From: Peptostreptococcaceae bacterium
GTDB lineage: Bacteria > Bacillota > Clostridia > Peptostreptococcales > Acidaminobacteraceae
Direction of reading: 5' to 3'
DNA: 64,000 bases
Assembly (NCBI GenBank): GCA_027064135.1
Contig: JAMOQG010000145.1
Span: 1 to 64,000 of the forward strand
In this document: in pieces, positions 8,496 to 18,280 of the stretch
Layout of the letters: every line of letters begins with the position of its first letter
Position numbering within the stretch: position 1 is the first letter of the stretch
The notes under the pieces: generated by a model
What the model was told of the DNA's origin: nothing
The model's database searches: none
What the model saw: only the letters and a program-made list of their open reading frames with translations
Program-made: the position numbers and the translations under genes

Positions 8496-9298
8496 AATTT
8501 TTCCACCATTTCATCAATCTTAATAATATCGTCGTCTATGTTTATACCTTCTTCTTTTAGCATATGCGCAAGCAAAGTAACTTGAGGTACATCCAAACCA
8601 AGATTTCTTACATCTTTTACTCTTGAAAATATCTCTTTTGGCGTTCCTTCCATTATTTTTTTACCCTGATCCATAACAATAATTCTATCTGCATCAACCG
8701 CTTCATCCATAAAATGAGTAATATGAACAATTGTAATTTTCTCTTCTTTATTAAGTTTATGAATTGTTCTCATCACATCTTTTCTTCCTACTGGGTCTAA
8801 CATTGCTGTAGGTTCATCAAGAATTATACATTTAGGGTGCATTGCCAAGATACCTGCAATAGCAACTCTTTGCTTTTGCCCTCCTGATAAGGAAGTAGTA
8901 GGTTTTTGAATATAATCAAACATCCCTACTGTTTTAAGTGATTTATCAACTCTTTTTCTTATTTCTCTTCTTTCAATTGCCAAATTTTCCGGACCAAAAG
9001 CTACATCATCTTCAACAATTGTTGCAACAATCTGATTATCTGGATTTTGGAAAATCATTCCTGCTGATTTTCTGATTTCCCAAATAAGATCTTCATCTGC
9101 TGTATCCATTTTATTAACATAAATTTTTCCTGAATTCGGAAGATATATACCATTAAATAATTTAGCAAGTGTAGACTTTCCAGAACCGTTATGTCCTATA
9201 ATTACTACAAATTCACCATCTTTAATTTTTATATCCATGTTTTCTAATTTAAAACTACCATCTTCATATTCAAAATTTAATTTATCTGTTTTTATCAT
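8480..9298 (-). CDS. ecfA1: ECF transporter ATPase EcfA1
   Basis: The first of two ABC ATPases of the ECF module. Walker [11 protein letters not shown]-loop region [27 protein letters not shown], signature [14 protein letters not shown] and Walker [12 protein letters not shown] are all visible. Only a weak AGGG-type ribosome binding site precedes the ATG, and a long inverted repeat lies 18 nt upstream. The gene follows rplQ after a terminator, so its expression depends on read-through or an unseen promoter. Confidence 0.93.
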   Translation of the reverse strand: MIKTDKLNFEYEDGSFKLENMDIKIKDGEFVVIIGHNGSGKSTLAKLFNGIYLPNSGKIYVNKMDTADEDLIWEIRKSAGMIFQNPDNQIVATIVEDDVAFGPENLAIERREIRKRVDKSLKTVGMFDYIQKPTTSLSGGQKQRVAIAGILAMHPKCIILDEPTAMLDPVGRKDVMRTIHKLNKEEKITIVHITHFMDEAVDADRIIVMDQGKKIMEGTPKEIFSRVKDVRNLGLDVPQVTLLAHMLKEEGINIDDDIIKIDEMVEKLCQLK

Positions 9299-9316
9299 AA
9301 TATCCCTACTTTATAC

Positions 9317-9355
9317 TTATTTATTAAGTTCCAACTTTTAGAACTTAATAAATAA
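9317..9355. repeat. 15-bp inverted repeat upstream of ecfA1
   Basis: Arms 9317-9331 and 9341-9355 are perfectly complementary (core TTTATTAAGTTC / GAACTTAATAAA) around a 9-nt loop. It lies after the rplQ terminator and about 18 nt before the ecfA1 start. It has no T-run, so it is not a standard terminator. It could be an mRNA hairpin that limits ecfA1 translation, a processing site or a protein-binding palindrome. Confidence 0.6.
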
Positions 9356-9357
9356 AT

Positions 9358-9383
9358 TTAAAAGGAGCTAAAATTTTAGCTCC
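9358..9383 (-). terminator. Terminator after rplQ
   Basis: A perfect 20-nt palindrome (GGAGCTAAAATTTTAGCTCC, 9364-9383), starting 6 nt after the rplQ stop codon, is followed on the minus strand by TTTTAAATTTATTT. It should end much of the S10-spc-alpha transcript before the ECF genes. Confidence 0.75.
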
Positions 9384-9389
9384 AAATAA

Positions 9390-9731
9390 TTATACTAATT
9401 CTAATATACTCATTTCACTATTATCTCCACGACGAGGTTCTAATTTTAAAATTCTTGTATATCCACCATTTCTTTCAGAATAGTTTACTGCAATTTCAGT
9501 AAATAATTTATTTAATACTTCTTTGTCATTAATATCTTTTGCAATTTTTCTTCTAGTATTAAAGTTATCTTCTTTAGCAACGGTAATAAGTTTTTCAGCA
9601 AATCTTCTTGCTTCTTTTGCCTTAGCTTGTGTAGTTGTAATTCTGCCATTTTTGAATAACGCTATCGATAAACTTCTCAACGTAGCTATTCTATGTGAAG
9701 AATCGCGACCAATTCTGCCATACTTAGCCAT
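9390..9731 (-). CDS. rplQ: 50S ribosomal protein L17
   Basis: The short bacterial L17 (113 aa): GRIGRDSSHRIATLRSLSIALFKNGRITTTQAKAKEARRFAEKLI is typical, as is the GGYTRILKLEPRRGDNSEMSILELV end. L17 sits near the exit-tunnel side of the large subunit. It is the last gene of the alpha operon, 15 nt after rpoA, and is followed by an intrinsic terminator. Confidence 0.97.
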   Translation of the reverse strand: MAKYGRIGRDSSHRIATLRSLSIALFKNGRITTTQAKAKEARRFAEKLITVAKEDNFNTRRKIAKDINDKEVLNKLFTEIAVNYSERNGGYTRILKLEPRRGDNSEMSILELV

Positions 9732-9746
9732 ATTTTCCCTCCTTTG

Positions 9747-10697
9747 CTAATCTTGCTTAATTTTCAAATTTAATTGAAATTCAATCAATTTTTGTTTAAT
9801 CTCTTTAAGAGATTTTTTTCCAAGATTTCTGATATTCATCAAACCATCTTCAGACTTGCTTAACAAATCACCAACAGTGTTAACACCAGCTCTTTTTAAA
9901 CAATTATAAGAGCGAACAGAGAAATCAAGTTCTTCGATAGTCATATCGTAAACTTCATCTTCCTCTTCAGCTACTTCTTCTTCAATGATTTCAACATTAT
10001 TGATTTCATCTGTTAAATTAATAAACAAATTTAAATGCCCTGATAATATTTCAGCAGCTAATGAAATTGATTGCTCTGGAAGTATCGAACCATCAGTCCA
10101 TACTTCTAAAATCAATTTATCGTAATCTTCTTTTTGACCAACTCTAGTATTTGATACATTATAGTTTACTTTACTAACCGGAGTAAATAATGAATCTACA
10201 GGAATTACACCAATTGGTAATCCTGGCTCTTTATTATCTTCAGCAGAAACGTAACCTCTACCTCTTACTAAACCAATCTCCATATTGAAAGTTGAATTTT
10301 CCTCCAAAGTTGCAATATGCAAATCAGTATTTAAAATTTCAACATCAATATCAGAAATAATATCACCAGCAGTAATTTCTCCTGGTTCAGACATTTCAAT
10401 TCTCAATATTTTTTCTTCATCACTTGAATTTATTTTAGCCGATAAATTTTTCAAATTTAATATGATATCTACAACATCTTCTTTTACACCATTTACTGTT
10501 GTAAATTCGTGAAGTACAGTATCAATTTTAATCCATTTAACAGCAGTTCCAGGTAATGATGATAGCATAAGTCTTCTTAAACTATTCCCTAAAGTAATAC
10601 CGTAGCCTCTCTCAAGAGGCTCCACTACAAACTTACCATATCTACCTTCATCATCTTTCTCTAAACACTCAAATTTTGGTTTTTCAAATTCTATCAC
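9747..10697 (-). CDS. rpoA: RNA polymerase alpha subunit
   Basis: Alpha dimers nucleate RNA polymerase assembly and contact UP elements and activators. The N-terminal domain has [33 protein letters not shown] linker rich in Glu follows ([41 protein letters not shown]), and the helix-hairpin-helix C-terminal domain ([16 protein letters not shown]) is complete. The length of 316 aa is normal. It lies between rpsD (46-nt gap) and rplQ (15-nt gap). Confidence 0.98.
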   Translation of the reverse strand: MIEFEKPKFECLEKDDEGRYGKFVVEPLERGYGITLGNSLRRLMLSSLPGTAVKWIKIDTVLHEFTTVNGVKEDVVDIILNLKNLSAKINSSDEEKILRIEMSEPGEITAGDIISDIDVEILNTDLHIATLEENSTFNMEIGLVRGRGYVSAEDNKEPGLPIGVIPVDSLFTPVSKVNYNVSNTRVGQKEDYDKLILEVWTDGSILPEQSISLAAEILSGHLNLFINLTDEINNVEIIEEEVAEEEDEVYDMTIEELDFSVRSYNCLKRAGVNTVGDLLSKSEDGLMNIRNLGKKSLKEIKQKLIEFQLNLKIKQD

Positions 10698-10743
10698 TAT
10701 TAATAAACCTCCCTACAATATAACTGAGGGATAAACCCTTTTT

Positions 10744-11364
10744 CTACTTAGAATAAAGTTCGACAATTAAATGTTCTGCAATTGGTAAATCAATGTCAGC
10801 TTTTGTTGGTTCAGCAACAATTTCACCAGCAAATTTTTCTTTATCAACTTTAACCCAACTAGGTGTGCTTACAGATGCTTCCAAAATACTTTTAATTTTT
10901 TCAGATTTTCTACTTTTTTCTTTAATTGTTAACACATCTCCAACTTTTAAAGTCATTGAAGGAATAGTTGCTTTCCCATCATTTAATAAAAAATGTCCGT
11001 GATTAACTAACTGTCTAGCTTCTTTTCTTGAACTAGCAAAGCCTAATCTGAAGATAACATTATCTAATCTTAATTCTAATAAACGTAAGAAGTTTTCGCC
11101 TGTTACGCCTTTAACTTTTTCTGCTTCTTCAAAGATTGATTTAAATTGTTTTTCCAACAATCCATAAAATCTTTTAACTTTTTGTTTTTCTCTTAATTGA
11201 ATACCGTAGTTTGACAATTTAGTTCTACCTGTACCGTGCATACCTGGTGCAGTAGCTTTTCTATTTAAAGCACATTTATCGCTATAACATCTTTCGCCTT
11301 TTAAAAATAACTTTTGTCCTTCTCTACGGCATAATCGACACGATGGTCCTGTATATCTTGCCAT
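10744..11364 (-). CDS. rpsD: 30S ribosomal protein S4, zinc-binding form
   Basis: A primary 16S rRNA binder in 30S assembly. The N-terminus is the four-cysteine version (C9, C12, C26, C31 in [11 protein letters not shown]...CYSDKC), the C+ zinc form, so growth under zinc limitation could favour another paralogue. The S4 RNA-binding domain is seen at [32 protein letters not shown]4 represses its own operon in some bacteria; no specific target structure is evident to me here. Confidence 0.97.
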   Translation of the reverse strand: MARYTGPSCRLCRREGQKLFLKGERCYSDKCALNRKATAPGMHGTGRTKLSNYGIQLREKQKVKRFYGLLEKQFKSIFEEAEKVKGVTGENFLRLLELRLDNVIFRLGFASSRKEARQLVNHGHFLLNDGKATIPSMTLKVGDVLTIKEKSRKSEKIKSILEASVSTPSWVKVDKEKFAGEIVAEPTKADIDLPIAEHLIVELYSK

Positions 11365-11386
11365 TAATTACACCTCCTGATTTTTA

Positions 11387-11782
11387 TTATGGTCTTCTTC
11401 TCTTAGGTGGTCTACACCCATTATGAGCATGTGGAGTTACATCTTTGATAGACTTAACATCTAGCCCAGCAGCCTTTAATGATCTTAATGCTGCTTCTCT
11501 ACCAGAGCCTGGTCCTTTTACAAATACGTCCACAGTTTTTAATCCATGATATTTTGCTTTTTCAACAGCTTGTTCAGCAGCTAATTGAGCCGCAAATGCA
11601 GTTGATTTTCTTGAACCTTTGAAACCTGCTGTTCCAGAACTTGCCCAAGCGATTGTACCGCCTTGCATATCAGTTAAAGTAACAATAGTATTATTAAAAG
11701 TTGCTTTAATATGAGCTTGTCCACGTTCAATATTCTTTTTAGTACGCTTTGCTCTACGTACTTTTCTTTTAGTTTTAGCCAT
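11387..11782 (-). CDS. rpsK: 30S ribosomal protein S11
   Basis: Platform protein of the small subunit. The conserved segments [43 protein letters not shown] and [18 protein letters not shown] are complete. The ORF track begins at TTG 11788; ATG 11782 ([10 protein letters not shown]) has AGGAGG at 6 nt and is the better start, giving 131 aa. It lies 11 nt downstream of rpsM. Confidence 0.97.
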   Translation of the reverse strand: MAKTKRKVRRAKRTKKNIERGQAHIKATFNNTIVTLTDMQGGTIAWASSGTAGFKGSRKSTAFAAQLAAEQAVEKAKYHGLKTVDVFVKGPGSGREAALRSLKAAGLDVKSIKDVTPHAHNGCRPPKRRRP

Positions 11783-11793
11783 GTTCAACCTCC

Positions 11794-12153
11794 TTACTTA
11801 ATCAGTCCTTTATTAGGTCCTTTTCTTGTTCTTGCATTTGTTTTAGTTCTCTGTCCTCTTAAAGGTAATCTGCTTCTATGTCTGATTCCTCTATAACAGT
11901 TAATATCTTTTAATCTTTTAATATTTTGTCCAACTTCTCTACGTAAATCTCCTTCAACCATATAGTCGTTTTCAATAACTTTTCTTAAGTCACTTACTTC
12001 ACCCTCAGTCAAATCGTTTACTCTAGTATCCGGATTAATATTTACTTTTTCTAAAATAACATTTGCAGTTGATCTTCCTATACCAAAAATATAAGTTAAA
12101 CCAATTTCAACTCTTTTCTTACGTGGTAAATCGATACCAGCAATTCTTGCCAT
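11794..12153 (-). CDS. rpsM: 30S ribosomal protein S13
   Basis: Head protein of the 30S subunit that contacts the 50S subunit and the P-site tRNA. The family marks are [26 protein letters not shown], the helix-turn-helix region and the basic tail [18 protein letters not shown]. At 119 aa its length is normal. It follows rpmJ by 46 nt and is preceded by a GGAGG. Confidence 0.97.
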   Translation of the reverse strand: MARIAGIDLPRKKRVEIGLTYIFGIGRSTANVILEKVNINPDTRVNDLTEGEVSDLRKVIENDYMVEGDLRREVGQNIKRLKDINCYRGIRHRSRLPLRGQRTKTNARTRKGPNKGLIK

Positions 12154-12199
12154 TTTACACCTCCTACAGTTTAATTTTTATATTAAACAGCCACGTTTA

Positions 12200-12313
12200 T
12201 TAACCTTGTCTTTGCTTGTGTTTTGGATTCTCACAAATTACCATTACTCTACCTTTACGTCTGATAACTTTACATTTATCACACATAGGTTTTACAGATG
12301 GTCTAACTTTCAT
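12200..12313 (-). CDS. rpmJ: 50S ribosomal protein L36, zinc-binding form
   Basis: Too short for the ORF track. The frame from ATG 12313 to TAA 12200 reads [37 protein letters not shown] (37 aa). The Cys-X2-Cys ... Cys ... His set is the zinc ribbon of the C+ form of L36. It is located in the standard place between infA (12 nt upstream) and rpsM, with an AGGAGG before its ATG. Confidence 0.95.
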   Translation of the reverse strand: MKVRPSVKPMCDKCKVIRRKGRVMVICENPKHKQRQG

Positions 12314-12325
12314 CGTTATACCTCC

Positions 12326-12550
12326 TTAATTTTTAATGCCTCGCCATATAATTCTGCCTTTATCTAAATCATAAGGTGATAACTCTACAGTCACTTTATC
12401 TCCTGGTAAAATCTTAATATAATTCATTCTAAGTTTTCCAGAAATATGACCAAGTACTATATGTCCATTTTCAAGTTCCACCTTAAATTTTGTATTTGGT
12501 AATGCTTCAACAACCGTACCAACAACTTCAATCGCTTCTTGTTTCGCCAT
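12326..12550 (-). CDS. infA: Translation initiation factor IF-1
   Basis: A 74-aa OB-fold protein that binds the 30S A site during initiation. It is recognised by [59 protein letters not shown]. It sits between the KOW protein gene and rpmJ as in other Firmicutes, with GGAGG upstream. Confidence 0.97.
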   Translation of the reverse strand: MAKQEAIEVVGTVVEALPNTKFKVELENGHIVLGHISGKLRMNYIKILPGDKVTVELSPYDLDKGRIIWRGIKN

Positions 12551-12565
12551 TAAATTATTACCTCC

Positions 12566-12853
12566 TTATTTTGTATCACTTAATCTGAGTTTAATTATTT
12601 CCTGGTTAATCATAAAATCACTTATTTTTTTACTATTGTTAAGCACTTCTTGAATAACAGCGCTTACTTTATTAATAATCTGTAAATGTTTTATATTTTT
12701 AACTTTGGGATTGTTAACTTTTCTCAAATCACCATCAACTAATTTTACATGTTTATCATTAACAACCTCAGTCACAATAAAAATATAATTTTTATCTCTT
12801 CCTTTGATTGATTTAACATATTGTCCTACCGTTACTTTTGAGGTATCATTCAT
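12566..12853 (-). CDS. KOW-domain RNA-binding protein (L14e/L6e/L27e-like)
   Basis: A small protein whose first ~50 residues (VTVGQYVKSIKGRDKNYIFIVTEVVNDKHVKLVDGDLRKVNNPKVKN) form a KOW/L14e-like RNA-binding fold. The rest is a charged helix. Proteins of this type are found between map and infA in many Firmicutes and are thought to be ribosome-associated; the exact function is not established to my knowledge. ATG 12853 has AAGGTGG at good spacing, so I choose it over the track's GTG 12862. It begins 11 nt after the map stop. Confidence 0.8.
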   Translation of the reverse strand: MNDTSKVTVGQYVKSIKGRDKNYIFIVTEVVNDKHVKLVDGDLRKVNNPKVKNIKHLQIINKVSAVIQEVLNNSKKISDFMINQEIIKLRLSDTK

Positions 12854-12863
12854 ATTAACCACC

Positions 12864-13613
12864 TTATACCATTGTCAATATTTCAGGTTCTCCATCAGTA
12901 ATAGCAATCGTGTTCTCATAATGCGCTGAATAACTACCGTCTATAGTTACAACAGTCCATTTATCAGCTAATGTTTTTACTTCGAACGATCCCATGTTTA
13001 CCATTGGTTCAATAGCCAACACCATACCTTTTTGAAGTCTTGGACCACGTCCAGGTCTACCAAAATTTGGTATTTGTGGTGGTTCATGCAAATTTCTTCC
13101 AACGCCGTGACCAACATAATCTCTCACAATTGAAAAACCATTTTTCTCACAATGTTCTTGAATAGCATGTGAAATATCCGAAAGTCTATAACCAACTTTT
13201 GCAAATTTCAATCCTTCAAAGAAACTCTCTCTAGTTACATCAATTAATTTTTGTGTTTCATCAGAAACTTTTCCAATCGCATGTGTTCTAGCAGCATCTC
13301 CGTAAAAGCCATCTATATAAGAACCAAGATCCACACTTACAATATCGCCTTCTTTAACGATTCTATGTTTCGAAGGAATTCCATGAACAACTTCGTCATT
13401 CACTGAAACACAATTGTTTCCTGGAAAACCACCATAACCTTTAAATCCTAATTTAGCGCCATGTTTTAAAATCACTTGACTAGCAATTTGATCTATTTCA
13501 TAAGTACTCATGCCAGCTTTAATATTATTTTTAATCGCTTCATGAGCTAAACCCACGATTTTACCAGCTTTTCTTAATTTTTCAATTTCCAACTCAGATT
13601 TAATTATAATCAT
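12864..13613 (-). CDS. map: Methionine aminopeptidase, type I
   Basis: Removes the initiator Met from nascent proteins. All five metal ligands are visible: the Asp pair in VSVDLGSYIDGFYGDAA, His in GHGVGRNLHEPP, Glu in MVLAIEPM and Glu in HYENTIAI. The length of 249 aa and absence of an SH3-like N-terminal extension mark the bacterial type Ia. Its ATG overlaps the adk stop by one base, so adk-map are coupled. Confidence 0.97.
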   Translation of the reverse strand: MIIIKSELEIEKLRKAGKIVGLAHEAIKNNIKAGMSTYEIDQIASQVILKHGAKLGFKGYGGFPGNNCVSVNDEVVHGIPSKHRIVKEGDIVSVDLGSYIDGFYGDAARTHAIGKVSDETQKLIDVTRESFFEGLKFAKVGYRLSDISHAIQEHCEKNGFSIVRDYVGHGVGRNLHEPPQIPNFGRPGRGPRLQKGMVLAIEPMVNMGSFEVKTLADKWTVVTIDGSYSAHYENTIAITDGEPEILTMV

Positions 13614-14254
13614 TATTCCACTTCCTTAACAATTTGATTGAAAACATCATCTATACTTTGTTCTCCATCAATTATTTTTAGAACATCACGATTCGTGTAA
13701 TACTCAACAAGTGGTGTTGTTTGTTCGATATATACATTTATTCTATTTCTAACAACATCCTCATTATCATCAGATCTCTGATATAACTCACCATTACATA
13801 AGTCACAAACATCTGATTTTTTTGGTTTATTAAAATCAACATGATATGTAGCACCACATTCTTTACAGATTCTTCTTCCTGTAATTCTAGTAACTAATAA
13901 ATCAAGATTAACTTTTATTTTAACTACAGCATCAAGCTTCATATTACTGTTAATTAACATTTCATCAAGTGCCATAGCTTGTTCCAAAGTTCTTGGAAAA
14001 CCATCTAATAAAAATCCGTTTTTAGTGTCATCTTGAATAATTCTATCTCTAACAATATCCATAACAAGACCATCTGGAACAAGTTCACCATTATCAATAT
14101 ATTTCTTAGCAAGTATACCTAATTCAGTATTATTTACTATATTAGCTCTAAATATATCTCCAGTTGAAATATGTGGTATATTATATTTTTTAGCAATTTT
14201 TCCTGCCTGCGTACCTTTACCAGCACCAGGAGGCCCTAAAAGTATTAATCTCAC
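13613..14254 (-). CDS. adk: Adenylate kinase with zinc-binding lid
   Basis: Interconverts ATP + AMP and 2 ADP. P-loop GPPGAGKGTQ, AMP-binding ISTGDIFRANI and GFPRTLEQA are intact. The lid carries four cysteines (CKECGATYH ... CDLC), the zinc-binding form typical of Gram-positive bacteria. 213 aa. It lies 13 nt after secY and overlaps map by one base in the standard secY-adk-map order. Confidence 0.97.
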   Translation of the reverse strand: MRLILLGPPGAGKGTQAGKIAKKYNIPHISTGDIFRANIVNNTELGILAKKYIDNGELVPDGLVMDIVRDRIIQDDTKNGFLLDGFPRTLEQAMALDEMLINSNMKLDAVVKIKVNLDLLVTRITGRRICKECGATYHVDFNKPKKSDVCDLCNGELYQRSDDNEDVVRNRINVYIEQTTPLVEYYTNRDVLKIIDGEQSIDDVFNQIVKEVE

Positions 14255-14267
14255 ATTTTCCCTCCTA

Positions 14268-15533
14268 TTAATCTAAGAAACCTTTATAATGTCTCATCAT
14301 CATTTGGGCTTCAATTTGTTTAGTAGTTTCTAATGAAACACCAACCGCAATTAATAATGAAGTTCCGCCAAATCTTATTTGTAAAGAACCAAGTGCCAAA
14401 ATAATATTTGGTAAAATAGCAATCGCAGCTAAGAAAACTGCACCAGCTAAAGTAATTCTTGTTAATGTTCTACTTAAATAATCAGATGTTGGTCTTCCAG
14501 GTCTTATTCCTGGAATATATCCTCCATTTTGTTTCATATTATTAGAAACTTCAATTGGATTGAATGTAACTGATGTATAGAAATATGTGAAGAATATAAT
14601 TAATATTGCATAAAGTACATTATACAAAATTGTTTGTACACCCATATAATTCTTAATCCAGAAATAGAATCCACTTTGTGGCCAAAACTGGGCAATTGTT
14701 ATGGGGAACATTAATAGTGACATCGCAAATATTACCGGAATAACACCTGCTTGATTCACTTTTAATGGAATATGAGTGCTTTGTCCACCATACATTTTTC
14801 TTCCAACAACTCTTTTAGCATATTGAACAGGGATTTTTCTTTTTCCTTCTTGGATATATATTACTGCAACAATTACTATTACAGCAATCACTAAAAACAC
14901 CAATAAATTCAATATATTTACGTCACCTGTTTGAATTTTTTGAACAGTACTTATTATTCCGCCAGGCAATCTTGAAATAATACCTGCGAATATAAATAAT
15001 GAAATTCCATTTCCAATTCCATTTTCAGTAATTTTTTCACCTAAGTACATTAAAAATGCAACACCTGCAGTTAAAGTTAAAACAGAAACAACTATTGATA
15101 ACGTTCCTGGATTAACAAAAGCATTTCTGAAAATCCCAACACTATATCCAAATCCTTGAATAAGTGCTAAAACAACAGTTCCATATCTTGTATATCTAGC
15201 CATTTTCTTTCTTCCAACTTCGCCCTCTTTAGCTAAAGCTTCTAACGAAGGAATTGCAATTTGCAATAAATTCATTATGATTGAAGCTGTAATATAAGGT
15301 GATATTCCCAAAGCAAATATCGTGAAATTTTTAAAAGATCCTCCAGACATTAAGTTGAAAAAGCCAATTAATCCATCTCCGCTGTTTGAAAATAACTCAG
15401 CTAATTTTGTTTTATCAATTCCTGGTACAGGTATTGTTGCGCCTAATCTGAATATAACAATCATCATCATAGTATATATTAATCTTTTTCTTAAATCAGG
15501 TATTTTCCAAGCATTTCTTAATGTAGTAAGCAA
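14268..15533 (-). CDS. secY: Protein translocase subunit SecY
   Basis: The central channel of the Sec translocon. The start MLTTLRNAWKIPDLRKRLIYTMMMIVIFRLGATIPVPGID, the plug region, ten hydrophobic segments and the cytoplasmic loop GRKMYGGQSTHIPLKVNQAGVIPVIFA are typical. 421 aa. It follows rplO with a 1-nt gap. The secE partner is in this window at 44.5 kb; secG is not. Confidence 0.98.
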   Translation of the reverse strand: MLTTLRNAWKIPDLRKRLIYTMMMIVIFRLGATIPVPGIDKTKLAELFSNSGDGLIGFFNLMSGGSFKNFTIFALGISPYITASIIMNLLQIAIPSLEALAKEGEVGRKKMARYTRYGTVVLALIQGFGYSVGIFRNAFVNPGTLSIVVSVLTLTAGVAFLMYLGEKITENGIGNGISLFIFAGIISRLPGGIISTVQKIQTGDVNILNLLVFLVIAVIVIVAVIYIQEGKRKIPVQYAKRVVGRKMYGGQSTHIPLKVNQAGVIPVIFAMSLLMFPITIAQFWPQSGFYFWIKNYMGVQTILYNVLYAILIIFFTYFYTSVTFNPIEVSNNMKQNGGYIPGIRPGRPTSDYLSRTLTRITLAGAVFLAAIAILPNIILALGSLQIRFGGTSLLIAVGVSLETTKQIEAQMMMRHYKGFLD

Positions 15534-15534
15534 A

Positions 15535-15975
15535 TTAAATCACCTCTGCCTTTCCACCTGCTGCTTCAATAATTTGAATCGCAGATTTTGAGAATTTATT
15601 TGCTTTAACAGTAATTTTTTTAGTTAATTCACCATCACCTAAAATTTTAACACCGTCATTTAATTTTTTAATCATTCCCTCTTCTAATAATAATTCTGGT
15701 GTTATAACATCACCATCATCATATGCTTCTAAAGCTTGAACATTTAAGATTGAATAATTTTTTCTGAATTTATTTGTAAAACCAACTTTTCCAAGTCTTT
15801 TGAATAATGGAGTTTGTCCACCTTCAAAACCAGGTCTTGTTCCACCACCAGATCTAGAGTTTTGACCATTTTCACCTCGACCTGCAGTTTTTCTTAAACC
15901 AGATCCAGGACCACGTCCAACTCTTTTTCTTTTCTTTGTTGAACCTTCAGCTGGGCTTAATTCATGTAATCTCAT
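15535..15975 (-). CDS. rplO: 50S ribosomal protein L15
   Basis: Late-assembly large-subunit protein. The Gly/Arg-rich N-terminal extension ([50 protein letters not shown]) and the C-terminal globular domain ending [12 protein letters not shown] are complete (146 aa). It is 12 nt downstream of rpmD and nearly touches secY. Confidence 0.97.
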   Translation of the reverse strand: MRLHELSPAEGSTKKRKRVGRGPGSGLRKTAGRGENGQNSRSGGGTRPGFEGGQTPLFKRLGKVGFTNKFRKNYSILNVQALEAYDDGDVITPELLLEEGMIKKLNDGVKILGDGELTKKITVKANKFSKSAIQIIEAAGGKAEVI

Positions 15976-15987
15976 GATTTCACCTCC

Positions 15988-16170
15988 TTATATTTCTTCA
16001 ACTTCTACTAAATAGTCTACTACTCTAACCATACCTCTCATTTGAGGGTTGTCTTTCTTTTCAACTACTTGTCTAATCTTCTTTAAACCTAAAGCTTTTA
16101 AAGTTTTTCTTTTCTTTGGTTTTTCTCCAATTGGACTTTTTATCAATTTTATTCTAATTTTGTCAGCCAA
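15988..16170 (-). CDS. rpmD: 50S ribosomal protein L30
   Basis: The short bacterial L30 (60 aa): KIRIKLIKSPIGEKPKKRKTLKALGLKKIRQVVEKKDNPQMRGMVRVVDYLVEVEE shows the usual ferredoxin-like fold pattern. It lies between rpsE (11-nt gap) and rplO in the spc operon. Confidence 0.96.
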   Translation of the reverse strand: MADKIRIKLIKSPIGEKPKKRKTLKALGLKKIRQVVEKKDNPQMRGMVRVVDYLVEVEEI

Positions 16171-16181
16171 GAAAATTCCTC

Positions 16182-16688
16182 CTAACCTAGAATTTCTTCT
16201 TTAGAAATACCTCTAAGATTTGCAACCTCTTCGATAGTTCTTAATCTGCTTAATCCTTCAACTGTAGCTCTAACTAAGTTACCCGGATTATTACTTCCTA
16301 ATGATTTTGCTCTAATATCTTGTATTCCAGCTAATTCTAAAACCGAACGAACAGGACCCCCAGCGATAACTCCAGTACCTTGAGATGATTTCATCATAAA
16401 TACTTTGCTAGCACCAAACGCACCTTTAACGTCATGAGGTATTGTTGTTTCCACTCTTGACACTGACATCAAATTGTTTTGAGCATCTTGAACCGCTTTT
16501 TTAATAGCAGCAGGTACTTCTAAAGCCTTACCTGTTCCTATTCCAACATGTCCATTATGGTCTCCAACAACTACTAAAGCAGAAAATCTAATATTTCTAC
16601 CACCTTTCACAACTTTAGTAACTCTTCTAATATCTATTACCTGTTCTTCGAGGTCTAAGTTTTTAGCATCTATAAATTCACGACGCAT
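16182..16688 (-). CDS. rpsE: 30S ribosomal protein S5
   Basis: Small-subunit protein important for decoding accuracy and mRNA unwinding at the entry pore. It has the double-stranded-RNA-binding-like N-domain ([46 protein letters not shown]) and a C-terminal domain with [19 protein letters not shown]. 168 aa. No residue change typical of spectinomycin resistance is obvious in the TKVVKGGR loop. Confidence 0.97.
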   Translation of the reverse strand: MRREFIDAKNLDLEEQVIDIRRVTKVVKGGRNIRFSALVVVGDHNGHVGIGTGKALEVPAAIKKAVQDAQNNLMSVSRVETTIPHDVKGAFGASKVFMMKSSQGTGVIAGGPVRSVLELAGIQDIRAKSLGSNNPGNLVRATVEGLSRLRTIEEVANLRGISKEEILG

Positions 16689-16703
16689 GCAAGTACCTCC
16701 TTA

Positions 16704-17072
16704 TTAAAATACTAATCCGCTTTCTCTAGCAGCTTCTGCTAAAGCTTTTACTCTTCCATGATACTTATATCCTGCTCTATCAAAAACAACTGTTGTTATT
16801 CCTTTTTCTAAAGCTCTCTCTGCAACAAGTTTCCCTATTACAGATGCAGTAGCAACATTTCCTGTATGACTAAATTGTGATTTAACCGCTTCTTCTAATG
16901 AAGATGCTGAAACAATTGTCTTGCCAGAAACATCATCTATAATCTGAGCATAAGTATTATTTAAACTTCTAAAAACATTTAATCTAGGTCTATCTTGAGT
17001 ACCGAATACTTTAGCTCTTACTCTTTTTTGTCTAGATTTACGTGCATCACGTTTACTAACTTTTGAAGCCAT
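16704..17072 (-). CDS. rplR: 50S ribosomal protein L18
   Basis: Binds 5S rRNA together with L5. The basic N-terminus ([42 protein letters not shown]) and the end [26 protein letters not shown] are canonical (122 aa). It lies between rplF and rpsE with short gaps and a clear ribosome binding site. Confidence 0.97.
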   Translation of the reverse strand: MASKVSKRDARKSRQKRVRAKVFGTQDRPRLNVFRSLNNTYAQIIDDVSGKTIVSASSLEEAVKSQFSHTGNVATASVIGKLVAERALEKGITTVVFDRAGYKYHGRVKALAEAARESGLVF

Positions 17073-17092
17073 AAATAATCACTCCCTTCCTA

Positions 17093-17632
17093 CTAATTTG
17101 CTAACTTACCTTCTTTTCTTCTAATGTGTTCATTTTCATATTTAATACCTTTGCCTTTATAAGGCTCAGGTTTTCTCCATGCTCTTATTTTTGCAGCGTA
17201 GTTACCTACTAACTGTTTATTAATACCTTTAACAATTATAGTTGTATTTTCTGGACATTCTGTTGTTATTCCATCAGGATCTATCATAATAACTTGATGA
17301 GAAAACCCTAAACTAAGTTCTAATTTAGAACCTTGTTTCTTTGCACGATATCCAACACCATTAATTAACAATTTTTTTTCATAACCATTAGTAACACCTT
17401 CAACCATATTTGCAATTAAGCTTCTAGTTAAACCGTGTAATGATCTAGATGTTTTAGTGTCATCAGGTCTTTCAACTATAATGTTACCGTCCTCTTCTTT
17501 GATAGTAAGTGTGTTATTAAATGTATCAGTTAACTCACCCATTTTACCTTTTACTACTAAAGTATTTCCTTCTTTAATAGTAACAGTTACACCATCAAGA
17601 ATTTTAACAGGCATTTTTCCTATTCTAGACAT
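17093..17632 (-). CDS. rplF: 50S ribosomal protein L6
   Basis: Two-repeat protein near the GTPase centre and sarcin-ricin loop. The marks are MSRIGKMPVKILDGVTVTIKEGNTLVVKGKMGEL and the C-terminal GYAAKIRAWRKPEPYKGKGIKYENEHIRRKEGK-like segment (here NYAAKIRAWRKPEPYKGKGI). 179 aa. It starts 24 nt after rpsH. Confidence 0.97.
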   Translation of the reverse strand: MSRIGKMPVKILDGVTVTIKEGNTLVVKGKMGELTDTFNNTLTIKEEDGNIIVERPDDTKTSRSLHGLTRSLIANMVEGVTNGYEKKLLINGVGYRAKKQGSKLELSLGFSHQVIMIDPDGITTECPENTTIIVKGINKQLVGNYAAKIRAWRKPEPYKGKGIKYENEHIRRKEGKLAN

Positions 17633-17656
17633 TGTATACCTCCTACTAAATCTTTG

Positions 17657-18055
17657 TTACCAAACGTAACAAATTACTTCTCCACCAACGCCTAATTCTC
17701 TAGCTTTTCTATCTACTATTAAACCAGAAGATGTAGAAATAATCGCGATTCCTAATCCACCTAAAACTTTAGGTACTTCGTCTTTTTTTGCATAAATTCT
17801 TAATCCTGGTTTTGAAATTCTTTTTAAACCAGAAATTACTTTTTTATCATTTGCATATTTTAAAGTTAAACGCAATACACCTTGAAATTCATCTTCGATA
17901 AAATCTACATTACTTACAAAACCTTCATCTAAAAGTATTTTTGCAAGATTTTTTTTCATTTTTGAAGATGGAATATCAACTGTTTCGTGATTAACTGCAT
18001 TTGAATTTCTAATACGTGTTAACATATCTGCTATCGGATCTGTTGTTATACTCAT
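17657..18055 (-). CDS. rpsH: 30S ribosomal protein S8
   Basis: Primary binder of the central domain of 16S r[33 protein letters not shown] at the start and [27 protein letters not shown] at the end are diagnostic (132 aa). S8 is the spc-operon repressor in E. coli; I did not find a clear S8 target near rplE here. Confidence 0.97.
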   Translation of the reverse strand: MSITTDPIADMLTRIRNSNAVNHETVDIPSSKMKKNLAKILLDEGFVSNVDFIEDEFQGVLRLTLKYANDKKVISGLKRISKPGLRIYAKKDEVPKVLGGLGIAIISTSSGLIVDRKARELGVGGEVICYVW

Positions 18056-18083
18056 TAGAAAATACCTCCTCTCAAACCGTTGT

Positions 18084-18269
18084 CTACCAACTTGCTTTTC
18101 TTACACCAGGGATTTGACCTTTATGAGCTAATTCTCTAAAACAAATACGACATACACCGAATTTTTTTAAATAGCCATGTGGTCTACCACATATTGAACA
18201 TCTATTATATTCTCTAGTTGAGTACTTTTGTTTTCTTTGTTGCTTAATTTTTAAAGACTTTTTAGCCAC
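18084..18269 (-). CDS. rpsN: 30S ribosomal protein S14, zinc form (type Z)
   Basis: Short 61-aa S14 with four cysteines in [38 protein letters not shown], the zinc-binding type used by Gram-positive bacteria. It sits between rplE (11-nt gap) and rpsH. Together with zinc-type S4, L36 and L33 in this window, it indicates a zinc-replete ribosome protein set; no C-minus paralogue is seen here. Confidence 0.97.
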   Translation of the reverse strand: MAKKSLKIKQQRKQKYSTREYNRCSICGRPHGYLKKFGVCRICFRELAHKGQIPGVRKASW

Positions 18270-18280
18270 AACTACACCTC

